Below, piece by piece: positions 1 to 8,451 of a stretch of DNA of 52,216 nt. Below the pieces are notes generated by a model. The model searched no databases and had not been told where the DNA came from. It saw only the letters and a list, made by a program, of their open reading frames with translations. The translations under genes were made by a program, and so were the position numbers. Each line of letters opens with the position of its first letter. The stretch's first letter is position 1. Source of the stretch: Lachnospiraceae bacterium (GTDB taxonomy: Bacteria > Bacillota > Clostridia > Lachnospirales > Lachnospiraceae); the NCBI GenBank assembly GCA_015056885.1, contig SVFL01000019.1, forward strand, positions 1 to 52,216, read 5' to 3'.

Positions 1-80
1 CCATATCCTGTATGTTCAATAAGAAATTGTCCTTGTGCATCTATTCCGTTGCACTTAAATTTCAGCATATCGTTTTCCAA
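1..80 (-). CDS. Partial gene, N-terminus of an unrecognised protein
   Basis: The first 26 codons of a minus-strand gene run off the window edge. The likely start is TTG at 80, because AGGAGG lies seven bases before it and the frame stays open to base 1. The visible protein begins MENDMLKFKCNGIDAQGQFL. It lies 72 bases downstream of the DUF1292 gene on the same strand and probably shares its transcript. Too little is visible to name a family. Confidence 0.55.
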   Translation of the reverse strand, partial: MENDMLKFKCNGIDAQGQFLIEHTGY

Positions 81-152
81 ATTAAAATCCTCCTCGTCAG
101 TTAAACATCACGCTGTTAAATTCAAATTTGTCAAAGCCAAAGAACTTTCCCT

Positions 153-452
153 TTATCTCTCCGTTTCACTTACAAAATCCAGCTGATTGGAGAAATATTG
201 TGCTGCAATAGCATATTCCATATCATCCTCTATATACATAACAATAGGATTATTCTCCTCATCTTCTTCCACCTCATAAAGCATATAGCTTTGGGAGAAA
301 TCCAATTGCTTTTCCCCTTTAAGCGGAAGTAATGCAAAATATTTTTTATTATTTACTTCAAAATAAGAAAAAACTCCGCATTCCATACTTGTTCCATCTT
401 CATATGGAAGTGTCACAACAATGTCCTCCAACTTTTTACCCATAAAATCCAT
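153..452 (-). CDS. DUF1292 family protein (YrzB-like)
   Basis: A 99-residue acidic protein. The pattern of an N-terminal 'EDIVVTLPYEDGTSMECGVF' stretch, a 'YFALLPL' core, then acidic 'VEEDEENNP' fits the DUF1292/YrzB family of small Firmicutes proteins, which has no settled biochemical role. ATG at 452 is chosen because AGGAGAG lies about eight bases upstream; an internal Met at residue 4 is an alternative. It follows ptsI by 46 bases in the same direction, so it is probably the third or fourth gene of the fruK-ptsI operon. The family call is from recognition of the pattern, not a search. Confidence 0.8.
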   Translation of the reverse strand: MDFMGKKLEDIVVTLPYEDGTSMECGVFSYFEVNNKKYFALLPLKGEKQLDFSQSYMLYEVEEDEENNPIVMYIEDDMEYAIAAQYFSNQLDFVSETER

Positions 453-498
453 AATATACTCTCTCCTAAAACTTTTATATTTTATCGAATGTAAGCCA

Positions 499-2133
499 TC
501 AACTCTTTCGTATCAGTCCCCTTAGCCTTAAAATGCTCCCCGGCGCCACAGACAACTCATCCACTCCCAGCTGAATCCATTCCTGCAACAGGCTCTCATC
601 CCCTGCCAGTTCTCCACAGATACCTACCGGAATTCCTGCTTTATGTGCATTCTCAACCGTCATGGCAATCAACTTAAGCACCGCAGGATGATGGGCGTCA
701 TAGAAACCGTCCAAAGCACTGTTTTCCCGGTCGCAAGCCAAAGTGTACTGAGTCAAATCATTGGTTCCGATACTAAAAAAATCCACTTCCTTTGCCAGCT
801 CATCGCTGATAAGGGCTGCTGCCGGTGTCTCAATCATGACACCTTGCGAGGGTTCCCTAAACATTACCCCCTCTGCTGCAAGCTCAGCCTTCACCTCACG
901 AACAATAGCTTTTATCTGCCCAAGCTCATCCATACTCGTAATCATTGGATACATCACTCTTAAATTACCCGTTACAGCAGCTCGAAAAAGTGCCCGAAGC
1001 TGTGTCTTAAAAATCTCAGGACGCTTTAGACATACTCGGATTCCTCTGCATCCCATAGTAGGATTCTTCTCCTCCGCAAGCTCCATGTACGGGCTCTGCT
1101 TGTCCGCCCCGATATCCAGCGTTCTAATTATGACAGGCTTGTCACCCATTCGTTCCACTGCCTGACTGTAAATCGCAAACTGCTCCTCTTCTGTGGGAAA
1201 ATCGTCTCCTTCCAGATAGAGAAACTCACTTCTAAAAAGTCCGATTCCCTCTGCAGTCTGTTCCAAAGCATGCTCCAAGTCCGCAAGACTCCCCACATTT
1301 GCGCACAACTCTATCCTTCTGCCGTCAAAAGTCACCGTCTCTTTGCCTCGGAATTGTTCATAAAAATCTGCTTCCCTGCGAACAACCTCCATACGATTCT
1401 GAAGTTTATTCAATACTTCCCGCTCCGGCTCTACATAAAATTTGCCTGATTCTCCATCCACAGCCCCTGCTTTTCCATTCATGTCCGCCATTTCCTCTAT
1501 GGTAAAATCCGCTCCCACAACTGCCGGAATTCCCATGGTTTTGGCCAAAATCGCCGTGTGGCATGTCTCTGTCCCCTTTTGAATGACAAAGCCACAAATC
1601 TTACTGCGGTCAAGCTGTATCGTCTGGGAAGGCAGCAAATCCTCTGCCACAACAATGACGCCTTTTTCCCGTCTCCACACATCTTCCCCCAAAGAATGCT
1701 CCTCTCCATGCAAAATTCCAATCACACGGTTTGTTACGTCCCTCATATCCGCCGCACGTTCCCTGATATAAGCATCTTCCATAGACGCAAATACATTAGA
1801 AAAATACACTCCCGTTGTCTCTACCGCATATTCTGCATTCACCTGTTCCTCACGGATCATACACTCTATAGAATCAATAAATTTCGCATCCTCCAGCATC
1901 ATTTGGTGCACTTCGAAAATAAGGGCCTCCTCTTCGCCCACTTTTTCTCTCGCCTGCTCATACAGAGCCTGTAACTGTTTACCGGCAAGTTCCATTGCCC
2001 CCTGAAAACGTTGCACCTCTGCCTCTGCATCTCCAATACTCAAACGTGTCACCTGTGCCGCCTTGGAGGTATACACCCATACAACACCTTCCGCAATTCC
2101 TTTTCCGATACCTTTTCCCTGATAACTTCTCAT
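499..2133 (-). CDS. ptsI: Phosphoenolpyruvate-protein phosphotransferase (PTS enzyme I)
   Basis: Cytoplasmic enzyme I of the PTS, which takes phosphate from PEP onto a histidine and passes it to HPr. The 544 residues run in the usual order: N-terminal HPr-binding/helical part, the phospho-histidine swivel domain, then the C-terminal PEP-binding TIM barrel. The active-site histidine is His192 in 'TETCHTAILAKTMGIPAVVG'; the common form is 'GGRTSHTAI', so the loop before it is atypical while the histidine is kept. Barrel motifs seen are 'FRSEFLYL', 'RTLDIGADK' and 'FFSIGTNDLTQYTLA'. It is slightly shorter than the usual 570 residues. It starts 30 bases after fruK, so phosphofructokinase and EI are probably co-transcribed. 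No ptsH gene for HPr is visible in the window. Confidence 0.95.
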   Translation of the reverse strand: MRSYQGKGIGKGIAEGVVWVYTSKAAQVTRLSIGDAEAEVQRFQGAMELAGKQLQALYEQAREKVGEEEALIFEVHQMMLEDAKFIDSIECMIREEQVNAEYAVETTGVYFSNVFASMEDAYIRERAADMRDVTNRVIGILHGEEHSLGEDVWRREKGVIVVAEDLLPSQTIQLDRSKICGFVIQKGTETCHTAILAKTMGIPAVVGADFTIEEMADMNGKAGAVDGESGKFYVEPEREVLNKLQNRMEVVRREADFYEQFRGKETVTFDGRRIELCANVGSLADLEHALEQTAEGIGLFRSEFLYLEGDDFPTEEEQFAIYSQAVERMGDKPVIIRTLDIGADKQSPYMELAEEKNPTMGCRGIRVCLKRPEIFKTQLRALFRAAVTGNLRVMYPMITSMDELGQIKAIVREVKAELAAEGVMFREPSQGVMIETPAAALISDELAKEVDFFSIGTNDLTQYTLACDRENSALDGFYDAHHPAVLKLIAMTVENAHKAGIPVGICGELAGDESLLQEWIQLGVDELSVAPGSILRLRGLIRKS

Positions 2134-2163
2134 GCGCGGTCTCCCTTAAATAACCTACTGCTA

Positions 2164-3099
2164 TCAACCAACTATCTGCCTGTACAGTCCTTCAATCTCT
2201 TCTCTTGTAGCCAAATCTGCCGAAAAAGCGCTGGCACTGCCTGCTGCCAGGCCCATATGGAAAGCATGTCCATAATCTGCCCGCTCGAGCCATCCCGCCA
2301 CAAAACCTGCCACCATAGAGTCCCCAGCCCCCACTGAATTTACAACCTCTCCTATGGGTGCAGAAGCACCGTACACCTCTCCATCCTCTGCAAGAAGTAC
2401 CGCCCCCTCTCCTCCCAGGGAAATCAATACATTACGAGCGCCCATTTCCTGAAGTTTTTTGCCATATGCTACTACACACTCCCTTAATCCATCCCCCTTC
2501 TTTGCAATACCCTCAAAAGCATCCTTCCCAAACAAATCCTCCAATTCCTGAAGATTGGGTTTAATTAAAAACGGCTTATGTTCCAGTGTCTGCACCAGAA
2601 GCTTCCCTGCCGCATCAACCACAACATTGACACCCTTGTCAGAAACCAGCTTTGTCATCTTGGCATAAATATCATTTGACACTGACGCCGGAATACTGCC
2701 CGAGAGAAACAACACATCTCCTTCCTGCAAATCTTCCAATTGTCTCATCAATTCCTGCAGCTTCTCACCGGAAACAACCGGCCCTGCGCCATTAATCTCT
2801 GTGCCGTCTATATTTTGTATTTTCACATTAATTCGGGACATTCCCTCTTCCAAAGGAATAAAACGGCTGCTTATCCCTCTGTCTGCTACCATACATTCAA
2901 TTTGCTCTCCTGTAAATCCTGCTACAAAGCCAAGCACTACACTCTTCAGCCCCAGATTTTTAAGTACCGTAGAGACATTGATACCCTTGCCACCGGGTAA
3001 AATATACTCCGCCTTACTGCGATTGGTGCGCCCCAGCTGAAAATCGGATACCGATACCATATAATCTATGGATGGATTAAAGGTCACTGTGTATATCAT
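2164..3099 (-). CDS. fruK: 1-phosphofructokinase (PfkB family)
   Basis: 311 residues of the PfkB/ribokinase fold, phosphorylating fructose 1-phosphate to fructose 1,6-bisphosphate in the cytoplasm. The start 'MIYTVTFNPSIDY' is typical of 1-phosphofructokinases and tagatose-6-phosphate kinases. The glycine-rich substrate-binding signature is 'LPGGKGINVSTVLKNLG', and the C-terminal anion-hole/catalytic motif is 'VNSVGAGDSMVAGFVAGW' with the catalytic Asp in GAGDS. The start overlaps the last 23 bases of the upstream membrane-protein gene, suggesting translational coupling. The usual partners fruR and fruA are absent here; ptsI follows instead. LacC-type tagatose-6-phosphate kinase is the main alternative. 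Confidence 0.88.
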   Translation of the reverse strand: MIYTVTFNPSIDYMVSVSDFQLGRTNRSKAEYILPGGKGINVSTVLKNLGLKSVVLGFVAGFTGEQIECMVADRGISSRFIPLEEGMSRINVKIQNIDGTEINGAGPVVSGEKLQELMRQLEDLQEGDVLFLSGSIPASVSNDIYAKMTKLVSDKGVNVVVDAAGKLLVQTLEHKPFLIKPNLQELEDLFGKDAFEGIAKKGDGLRECVVAYGKKLQEMGARNVLISLGGEGAVLLAEDGEVYGASAPIGEVVNSVGAGDSMVAGFVAGWLERADYGHAFHMGLAAGSASAFSADLATREEIEGLYRQIVG

Positions 3100-3487
3100 T
3101 TTTCATTTTCCTCTTCCAAAATAAATAATCAATTAGTAACATTAGCAAAATAAATGGAACAACAAACATCAATATCATATATCCCAAAAGTCCCGCCATA
3201 AATCCATCATCCGTCCGAATATCATATATGGCAAAAATTACACATCCTATACCTATGATACTGTTCACAACAGCAAACAACCGATATGACGAAATAGATT
3301 TATTCAACTTCGCCGCAATACAAAGCCCTAATTTCACCATCAGCATTGCAATTGCCACAGCAGCAAAAATCATTGCTGTAGAAGCAATAATCATCTCATA
3401 ATTTGTCGGATTAATTCCTGCAGCAATGTACCAACTTAACAGTGCCATAACACACACTATAATGGTATACTTTGTTGACTTCTTCAT
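3077..3487 (-). CDS. Small four-helix membrane protein, unknown function
   Basis: 136 residues from ATG at 3487, chosen because GGAG sits six bases before it; an open frame extends farther upstream but lacks a ribosome site and runs towards the SRP promoter region. The protein has a short basic N-terminus 'MKKSTKYT' and about four hydrophobic segments, roughly residues 8-25, 32-55, 68-86 and 95-120, ending in a basic and acidic tail 'FWKRKMKNDIHSDL'. It is therefore probably an integral membrane protein. Its end overlaps the fruK start by 23 bases. I do not recognise the family, and the operon context gives no firm role. Confidence 0.7.
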   Translation of the reverse strand: MKKSTKYTIIVCVMALLSWYIAAGINPTNYEMIIASTAMIFAAVAIAMLMVKLGLCIAAKLNKSISSYRLFAVVNSIIGIGCVIFAIYDIRTDDGFMAGLLGYMILMFVVPFILLMLLIDYLFWKRKMKNDIHSDL

Positions 3488-3607
3488 GTGCATCTCCTCT
3501 AAATATCCTTTTATTAATCTTATCATTATTAAAAGCCTTCTGCAAGACGGCGATAATTGATATGACATATGATCTCGCCACGTATTGGCCTTCATAGCAC
3601 ATTCCTC

Positions 3608-3636
3608 TTGACAAATTCCCGCGAAAACGATACACT
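3608..3636 (+). promoter_or_regulatory. Sigma-A promoter of the SRP RNA
   Basis: TTGACA at 3608-3613 and TACACT at 3631-3636 are separated by exactly 17 bases. The predicted first transcribed base, G at about 3643, is the first base before the SRP RNA closing helix. Confidence 0.85.
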
Positions 3637-3642
3637 AAAAAA

Positions 3643-3806
3643 GCCGTACACATGGAGCACCTGCTTCCGGTGATGAAATTCGGTCTCGCGCAATGGGAAT
3701 CTACGAACCGTGTCAGGTTGGGAACAAAGCAGCACTAAGTAGAACCTCTCATGTGCCGTGAGGCAACCGGGTGGAGTCGGAAGTAAAGACCGTGTGTGCG
3801 GTTTTT
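3643..3806 (+). ncRNA. ffs: Signal recognition particle RNA (4.5S/scRNA type)
   Basis: RNA part of the signal recognition particle, which binds Ffh and targets nascent membrane and secreted proteins. The core 'GTGTCAGGTTGGGAACAAAGC' region (about 3712-3735) followed by 'AGCACTAAGTAGAACCTC' and 'CATGTGCCGTGAGG' matches the conserved apical helix 8 region and its return strand, as remembered from the Bacillus scRNA. The ends close perfectly: CCGTACACATGG (3644-3655) pairs with CCGTGTGTGCGG (3790-3801), counting G-U pairs, and TTTTT follows, so the terminal helix also acts as terminator. At about 160 nt it lacks the extra Alu-like domain of the roughly 270-nt Bacillus RNA. Confidence 0.92.
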
Positions 3807-3872
3807 GCATGTGCAAATTTGAGACAAAAATCTATCATTTTGCCCAATGTTGAAACAGAAATGGAGCTTGCT

Positions 3873-4793
3873 ATGTCCATAAATTTTACCATCGACAACT
3901 TCATGACCGATTGTGTACTCTGCCCCAGACAGTGTCACGCAAACCGTTCTGCCGGACAATTGGGATACTGTGGACAGACGGACAAACTCATGGCTGCAAG
4001 AGCTGCATTGCACTTTTGGGAAGAACCCTGTATTTCTGGCACTAATGGTTCCGGTACAGTGTTTTTTTCCGGTTGTAATATGCGATGTGTCTTTTGCCAG
4101 AATCATAATATTGCTTTGGGCAAGACGGGCAAGCCTATAAGCTTGGAAAGGCTGGTAGAAATTTTCCTGGAATTACAGAAAAAAGGAGCCCACAATATCA
4201 ATCTTGTGACCCCCACTCACTTTATTCCACAAATAGCAAAAGCCTTAGAAGCCGCCAAGCTTCAAGGCCTTTCTATTCCTATTGTCTATAATACCGGCAG
4301 TTACGAAGAAGTATCTTCCTTGCGCCTTTTAGAGGGACTTGTAGACATCTATCTGCCGGATTTAAAATATTATTCGCCGGAACTTAGTCTGTGTTTTTCT
4401 CATGCAGCAGATTATTTTGAGCAAGCGACTGCTGCTATTGCAGAAATGTATCGTCAGGTCGGCCAACCTGTTTTTGATGATGACTCAGACCTGCTTAACC
4501 GAGGTATGATTGTGCGGCATCTGCTCCTCCCGGGCCAGACGAAAGATTCCAAGAAAATTTTGCGATACCTCTATGAAACCTACGGGGACAATATCTATAT
4601 CAGTATTATGAACCAGTACACACCACTTCCTCATGTCGCAGATATTCCGGAATTAAACCGCCGCGTAACAGAGGATGAATATGGACGCTTACTGACCTTC
4701 GCCGGTCGTCTGGGCATCCAAAACGGATTTTATCAGGAAGGTTCCACTGCAGAAGAAAGTTTTATTCCCCCATTTGATGGTGAAGGGCTGTAA
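3873..4793 (+). CDS. Radical SAM protein, PflA/PflX-like (COG1313 type)
   Basis: 306 residues from ATG at 3873, preceded by GGAG with a six-base spacer. An open frame extends upstream to 3771 but that part lies in the SRP RNA, so it is rejected. The radical SAM cluster motif CxxxCxxC is Cys68, Cys72 and Cys75 in 'FSGCNMRCVFCQNHNI'. An N-terminal cysteine set in 'DCVLCPRQCHANR' and 'GYCG' may hold a further cluster. The sequence resembles the YgcA/PflX-like proteins related to pyruvate formate-lyase activase, whose substrates are mostly unknown. No glycyl-radical enzyme gene is adjacent, so the partner cannot be inferred here. It follows the SRP RNA but the RNA's terminator makes co-transcription unlikely. 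Confidence 0.85.
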   Translation: MSINFTIDNFMTDCVLCPRQCHANRSAGQLGYCGQTDKLMAARAALHFWEEPCISGTNGSGTVFFSGCNMRCVFCQNHNIALGKTGKPISLERLVEIFLELQKKGAHNINLVTPTHFIPQIAKALEAAKLQGLSIPIVYNTGSYEEVSSLRLLEGLVDIYLPDLKYYSPELSLCFSHAADYFEQATAAIAEMYRQVGQPVFDDDSDLLNRGMIVRHLLLPGQTKDSKKILRYLYETYGDNIYISIMNQYTPLPHVADIPELNRRVTEDEYGRLLTFAGRLGIQNGFYQEGSTAEESFIPPFDGEGL

Positions 4794-4810
4794 GATAGCC
4801 CTCGCCATTC

Positions 4811-5749
4811 CTATAATTCCACCGGCATCATATAATACCCAAAATCCCCTTCTTGTGCAGGCTCTATGGCACATTCAAAGCTCTTAAAGCCAAACATAAT
4901 GGCTGTCCTTTTCTCCCGTTCAAAAAAATTCCCGGGCACCCCAATATAATAACACATCCTGTTGCGTTCCCGGATGCGGGTTAATATCAAATGATGATGA
5001 TTGTAGTATCCATGTAGCAAAAAACTATTATTCACCAATTTGTAATTTTTCTCCGACAAAACCACAAAATCCCCGGGTCCAACCGCCAGATACTCTCTGT
5101 CATCCGAAAAAGGGCACTTGTGAGGATAAATAGCCCAAAGCTGTTCCCACTTATCATCCTTGATGGAAGCAACTGCTTTTGTCGGGTCCTGACTTTCCTC
5201 TGTTTCACACTCTGTCACATCATTCCAAGTTTGCAGTTCATCTATCCTTGCTATCTCCACCTTAGGGACAATATCGCTTAACGGTATAAATTCCGATTCC
5301 TCCGGCTGCTTTCCTTCCGCAGCCAATATCTCCGTCACAGGCTGCACTACCGGACTACTCACCTGTTTTTGAGGCAAAATACTCAACTTACAAAGAATCT
5401 CTTTCCCATCGGATATCGGAATACGAAAACCGTTAATCTGCTCATACTTCATACCTTGCCCGTCCAGATTATTGCAATCCAGCCTGTCCAAATAGAGCTT
5501 AATACCGCCATCTGTAAGCTTTATTTTGCACAGTTCCTGTTCTCCCTGCTCTCCCAATAGCAAGAACGGTCTGGTAAAACAATCCTTCCGATACAAACCG
5601 CTGACTTGCAAACTAATGCTACACTGATTATTTTGTCTTTCCAACTTGATAAAACCTGCACCTTTCGTGCGCACACCATTTTCCATATAATCTAAATATC
5701 GGATTTGACGGTCATACACTTCCATGGGTCTGGTTTGTCCAAAATACAT
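4811..5749 (-). CDS. DUF6128 domain protein, unknown function
   Basis: 312 residues from ATG at 5749, chosen because GAGGG lies seven bases upstream. The N-terminal part (about 1-120, 'YDRQIRYLDYMENGVRTKGAG') looks like a beta-rich domain. A low-complexity acidic middle follows, about 120-195. The C-terminal part, about 200-312, ends in a 'YYIGVPGNFFEREKRTAIMF' block characteristic of DUF6128 proteins that I associate with Lachnospiraceae. There is no signal peptide or membrane segment. The ribosome binding site lies in one arm of a perfect 14-bp inverted repeat (5757-5802), so translation may be gated by RNA structure. Function is unknown. Confidence 0.75.
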   Translation of the reverse strand: MYFGQTRPMEVYDRQIRYLDYMENGVRTKGAGFIKLERQNNQCSISLQVSGLYRKDCFTRPFLLLGEQGEQELCKIKLTDGGIKLYLDRLDCNNLDGQGMKYEQINGFRIPISDGKEILCKLSILPQKQVSSPVVQPVTEILAAEGKQPEESEFIPLSDIVPKVEIARIDELQTWNDVTECETEESQDPTKAVASIKDDKWEQLWAIYPHKCPFSDDREYLAVGPGDFVVLSEKNYKLVNNSFLLHGYYNHHHLILTRIRERNRMCYYIGVPGNFFEREKRTAIMFGFKSFECAIEPAQEGDFGYYMMPVEL

Positions 5750-5756
5750 AAAAATA

Positions 5757-5802
5757 CCCTCGCATATATTCACAATCTTTTCTATTGCAATATATGCGAG
5801 GG
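5757..5802 (-). promoter_or_regulatory. Perfect 14-bp inverted repeat over the ribosome binding site of the DUF6128 gene
   Basis: CCCTCGCATATATT at 5757-5770 and AATATATGCGAGGG at 5789-5802 are exact reverse complements with an 18-base loop. On the transcribed strand the GAGGG that serves as the ribosome binding site of the gene starting at 5749 is the 3' end of the stem. The stem is followed by TATTTTTATG rather than a clean T-run and start codon spacing is normal, which favours translational control over termination. No ligand or regulator is evident. Confidence 0.7.
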
Positions 5803-5924
5803 ATACTCTAACTATTCCATCAATCTCTACTTTGTTTCTTTGCGTCTTATATATTCTGCATTGTCGATTGGACGCCATATACATACTCTTAAACACCAAG
5901 AAACAAAATCAGAATATTGATTAT

Positions 5925-7010
5925 TTACTCAATACTCTCCAAATATTTCATGTAATTTACAACCATGAGAGCAATTTTGAAGGTCAATGCATCATCAAAG
6001 CTACGTAAATCCAGACCGGTGCTCTTTTGAATCTTCTCGATACGATATACCAAAGTATTTCTGTGTACAAAGAGTTGTCTGGACGTCTCGGATACATTTA
6101 AATTGTTTTCAAAAAACTTATTTAACGTATTAAGTGTCTCTTCATCCAAATCGGAGGGAATATTTTCACCAAAGATTTCTTCAATAAAGATTTTGCATAG
6201 ATTCACAGGAAGCTGATAAATTAATCTGCCAATTCCTAATGCACTGTATGCAGCTACATCTCTCTCTGCATAGAAAATTTTACCAACATCCATTGCCATC
6301 TGTGCTTCTTTATAGGACTTGGAAACATCTTTAAGTTCCTGTACCACCGTTCCATATGCAACACGTACCTTCAGCATCGCTTCCGCATTCATCATATCTA
6401 CAATGGTATTGGCTACCAGTTCCAATGCCTCCGCACTGCTGTCCTCTGCCAAAGATTTCACCAAAATTACATTCTTCTCATCCACAGAAGTTACATGATC
6501 ACCTGCCTGAGTAGAGAACATACCACGCAGAAGCTCTGTAACAATGCCGTCCTTCTCCTGCTGGGTCTCCACCAAAAATACTACTCGTGGCACTGCTACA
6601 TCCAAATGCAACTTCTTGGCACGATTATGAATATCCACCAACAACAGATTATCCAACAACAAATTCTGGAAGAAACTGTTTCTGTCAAAACGCTCCCTGT
6701 ATGCAACTGCCAGATTCTGAAGCTGACATACTGCAATTCGCCCTACCATATAGGCCTCGTCTGCTGCACCACATGCGATTACCACATAAAGAAGCTCATT
6801 GTCATCATAGATCTTCATCAGATGACAATTTCCAATAACCTGGCTGTCTGCCGGAGAATCTGCAAATGTACTAATCATTCCCGCAGAGATATCCATCTTC
6901 TCCATCGTAGTTGCTACCGGAACACCGGACAATTCATATACCCCAAGGTCTACTTTGGTAATATTCTTTAATTCTTCAATACTTGTCTGTATAATCTGAC
7001 TGGAAATCAT
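5925..7010 (-). CDS. PucR/CdaR-type transcriptional regulator
   Basis: 361 residues from ATG at 7010, preceded by AAAGGAAAAAAG. The open frame extends upstream but without a ribosome site. Residues 1-150 ('LGVYELSGVPVATT...') resemble the sugar-diacid-recognition/GAF-like sensor part, the middle holds a CdaR GGDEF-like region, and the C-terminus (about 300-361) carries the PucR helix-turn-helix, 'NVSETSRQLFVHRNTLVYRI', the signature of the HTH_30 family. It is 156 bases downstream of msmK on the same strand with a strong terminator between. In Lachnospiraceae this regulator type often lies beside msmK, so control of sugar uptake is a reasonable inference. The inducer is unknown. Confidence 0.87.
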   Translation of the reverse strand: MISSQIIQTSIEELKNITKVDLGVYELSGVPVATTMEKMDISAGMISTFADSPADSQVIGNCHLMKIYDDNELLYVVIACGAADEAYMVGRIAVCQLQNLAVAYRERFDRNSFFQNLLLDNLLLVDIHNRAKKLHLDVAVPRVVFLVETQQEKDGIVTELLRGMFSTQAGDHVTSVDEKNVILVKSLAEDSSAEALELVANTIVDMMNAEAMLKVRVAYGTVVQELKDVSKSYKEAQMAMDVGKIFYAERDVAAYSALGIGRLIYQLPVNLCKIFIEEIFGENIPSDLDEETLNTLNKFFENNLNVSETSRQLFVHRNTLVYRIEKIQKSTGLDLRSFDDALTFKIALMVVNYMKYLESIE

Positions 7011-7122
7011 CTTTTTTCCTTTCATCAAACCCCATTTTTGCTTTTCCATTATATCATAGCTTATTTTAAAGTAAGCCGCAAGAAAAATGTAAATTTTTGC
7101 TCTATGAAAATAAGAATAGAGT

Positions 7123-7152
7123 AAAAAAGCCCCGGGCATAATGCCCAGGGCT
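7123..7152 (-). terminator. Intrinsic terminator after msmK
   Basis: On the minus strand AGCCCTGGGCAT pairs with ATGCCCGGGGCT (7128-7152) and is followed by TTTTTT (7128-7123). It sits 14 bases after the msmK stop and separates that gene from the PucR-type regulator. Confidence 0.88.
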
Positions 7153-7165
7153 CCATATGTTCTTA

Positions 7166-8278
7166 TTAGTTGGTGATAATCTGCTCGGTATCCTTATCGA
7201 ATACGTGAATCTTCTCAACATCAAGAGCAAACTTAACGTTGTCACCAGGTCTGGAAGTTGTACGAGAATCTACTCTAGCAGTTACAGGGAACTCGTCGAT
7301 ATCGAAATACAGATATACTTCTGCACCAAGCAACTCGTAAACCTTGATAGTAGCCTCGAATACGCTCTGAGGAGAGGTCTCGATGAACATCTCGGAATCA
7401 TATACATCCTCGGGACGGATACCGAAAGTAACGGTCTTTCCGTCATAACCGCCATCGATAAGCTTCTTGGACTTAGCAGGAGGAAGAGGAACGGACTTGC
7501 CAGCAATCTCAAGATGTGCAACATCGCCATTTACTCTTACTACAGCATCCAGGAAGTTCATCTGAGGAGATCCCATGAAGCCTGCTACGAACAGGTTCTG
7601 AGGATTATCGTACAGATTCTGAGGGGTATCAACCTGCTGTACAACACCATCCTTCATAACTACGATTCTGGTACCCAGAGTCATAGCCTCGGTCTGGTCA
7701 TGGGTAACGTAGATGATGGTGGTACCCAGTCTCTGATGCAACTTAGCAATCTCAATTCTCATCTGTACACGCAACTTAGCATCCAAGTTGGAAAGAGGCT
7801 CATCCATCAGGAATACCTTAGGGTTACGAACGATAGCACGACCCATAGCTACACGCTGTCTCTGACCACCGGACAAAGCCTTAGGCTTACGATCAAGGAG
7901 GGGAGTAAGGTCAAGAACCTTAGCTGCCTCTTTAACCATCTTATCAATCTGATCCTTGGGAACCTTTCTCAACTTAAGACCGAATGCCATGTTGTCATAT
8001 ACGGTCATGTGAGGGTACAAAGCGTAGTTCTGGAATACCATCGCGATATCTCTATCCTTAGGCTCTACATCGTTAACAACTCTGTCACCGATCTTCAACT
8101 CACCGGAGGAAATATCCTCCAGACCTGCGATCATACGAAGGGTAGTGGACTTACCACAACCGGAAGGACCTACGAAAATAATAAACTCCTGATCTGCAAT
8201 TTCAAGGTTGAAATCCTTAACAGCCTCAAAGCCGTTGGGATATACCTTACATACATTCTTTAAAGATAAACTTGCCAT
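7166..8278 (-). CDS. msmK: Sugar ABC transporter ATP-binding protein, MsmK/UgpC type
   Basis: 370 residues. This is the ATPase that energises CUT1-type carbohydrate importers, and in many Firmicutes one copy serves several permease systems. Motifs in order: Walker A 'GPSGCGKSTT', Q-loop 'MVFQNYALYPHM', signature 'LSGGQRQRVAMGRA', Walker B 'VFLMDEPLSNLD', H-loop 'YVTHDQTEAM', then a C-terminal TOBE regulatory region (about 240-370, with 'FGIRPEDVYD'). Neither a binding protein nor permeases are adjacent, which fits a shared ATPase. It is a single-gene unit with its own terminator, and an operator-like palindrome lies 60 bases upstream of its start. Confidence 0.93.
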   Translation of the reverse strand: MASLSLKNVCKVYPNGFEAVKDFNLEIADQEFIIFVGPSGCGKSTTLRMIAGLEDISSGELKIGDRVVNDVEPKDRDIAMVFQNYALYPHMTVYDNMAFGLKLRKVPKDQIDKMVKEAAKVLDLTPLLDRKPKALSGGQRQRVAMGRAIVRNPKVFLMDEPLSNLDAKLRVQMRIEIAKLHQRLGTTIIYVTHDQTEAMTLGTRIVVMKDGVVQQVDTPQNLYDNPQNLFVAGFMGSPQMNFLDAVVRVNGDVAHLEIAGKSVPLPPAKSKKLIDGGYDGKTVTFGIRPEDVYDSEMFIETSPQSVFEATIKVYELLGAEVYLYFDIDEFPVTARVDSRTTSRPGDNVKFALDVEKIHVFDKDTEQIITN

Positions 8279-8322
8279 TGGTATCTACTCCTTTCATGAG
8301 TAAGTATGTTTTACTGTGATTA

Positions 8323-8356
8323 AGTATATCGAAAAAAGTGTACATACGCTATACAC
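8323..8356 (-). promoter_or_regulatory. Possible promoter and operator palindrome before msmK
   Basis: On the minus strand a TATACT box (8328-8323) lies just downstream of GTGTATAGCGTATGTACAC (8356-8338), an imperfect palindrome with matching GTGTA/TACAC ends. The palindrome covers the place of a -35 element, so a repressor or activator could act there. The -35 match itself is poor. A separate TTGACA (8430-8425) about 70 bases farther up could serve another start. Confidence 0.35.
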
Positions 8357-8451
8357 CATTTTCACAAATATTTTTGTTCAGATTGTGAGAATTGCTTATG
8401 AAATTGAACCATTTTAAAAATATTTGTCAACTTGTACATTAAAATCTTGTT

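Noticed and set aside
3771..3872. Upstream start for the radical SAM gene
   Set aside because: The extension is inside the SRP RNA and its terminator.
7157..8263. Long plus-strand open frame (368 codons) opposite msmK
   Set aside because: Msm K motifs on the minus strand are complete; the antisense frame is a codon-bias shadow with no recognisable domain.
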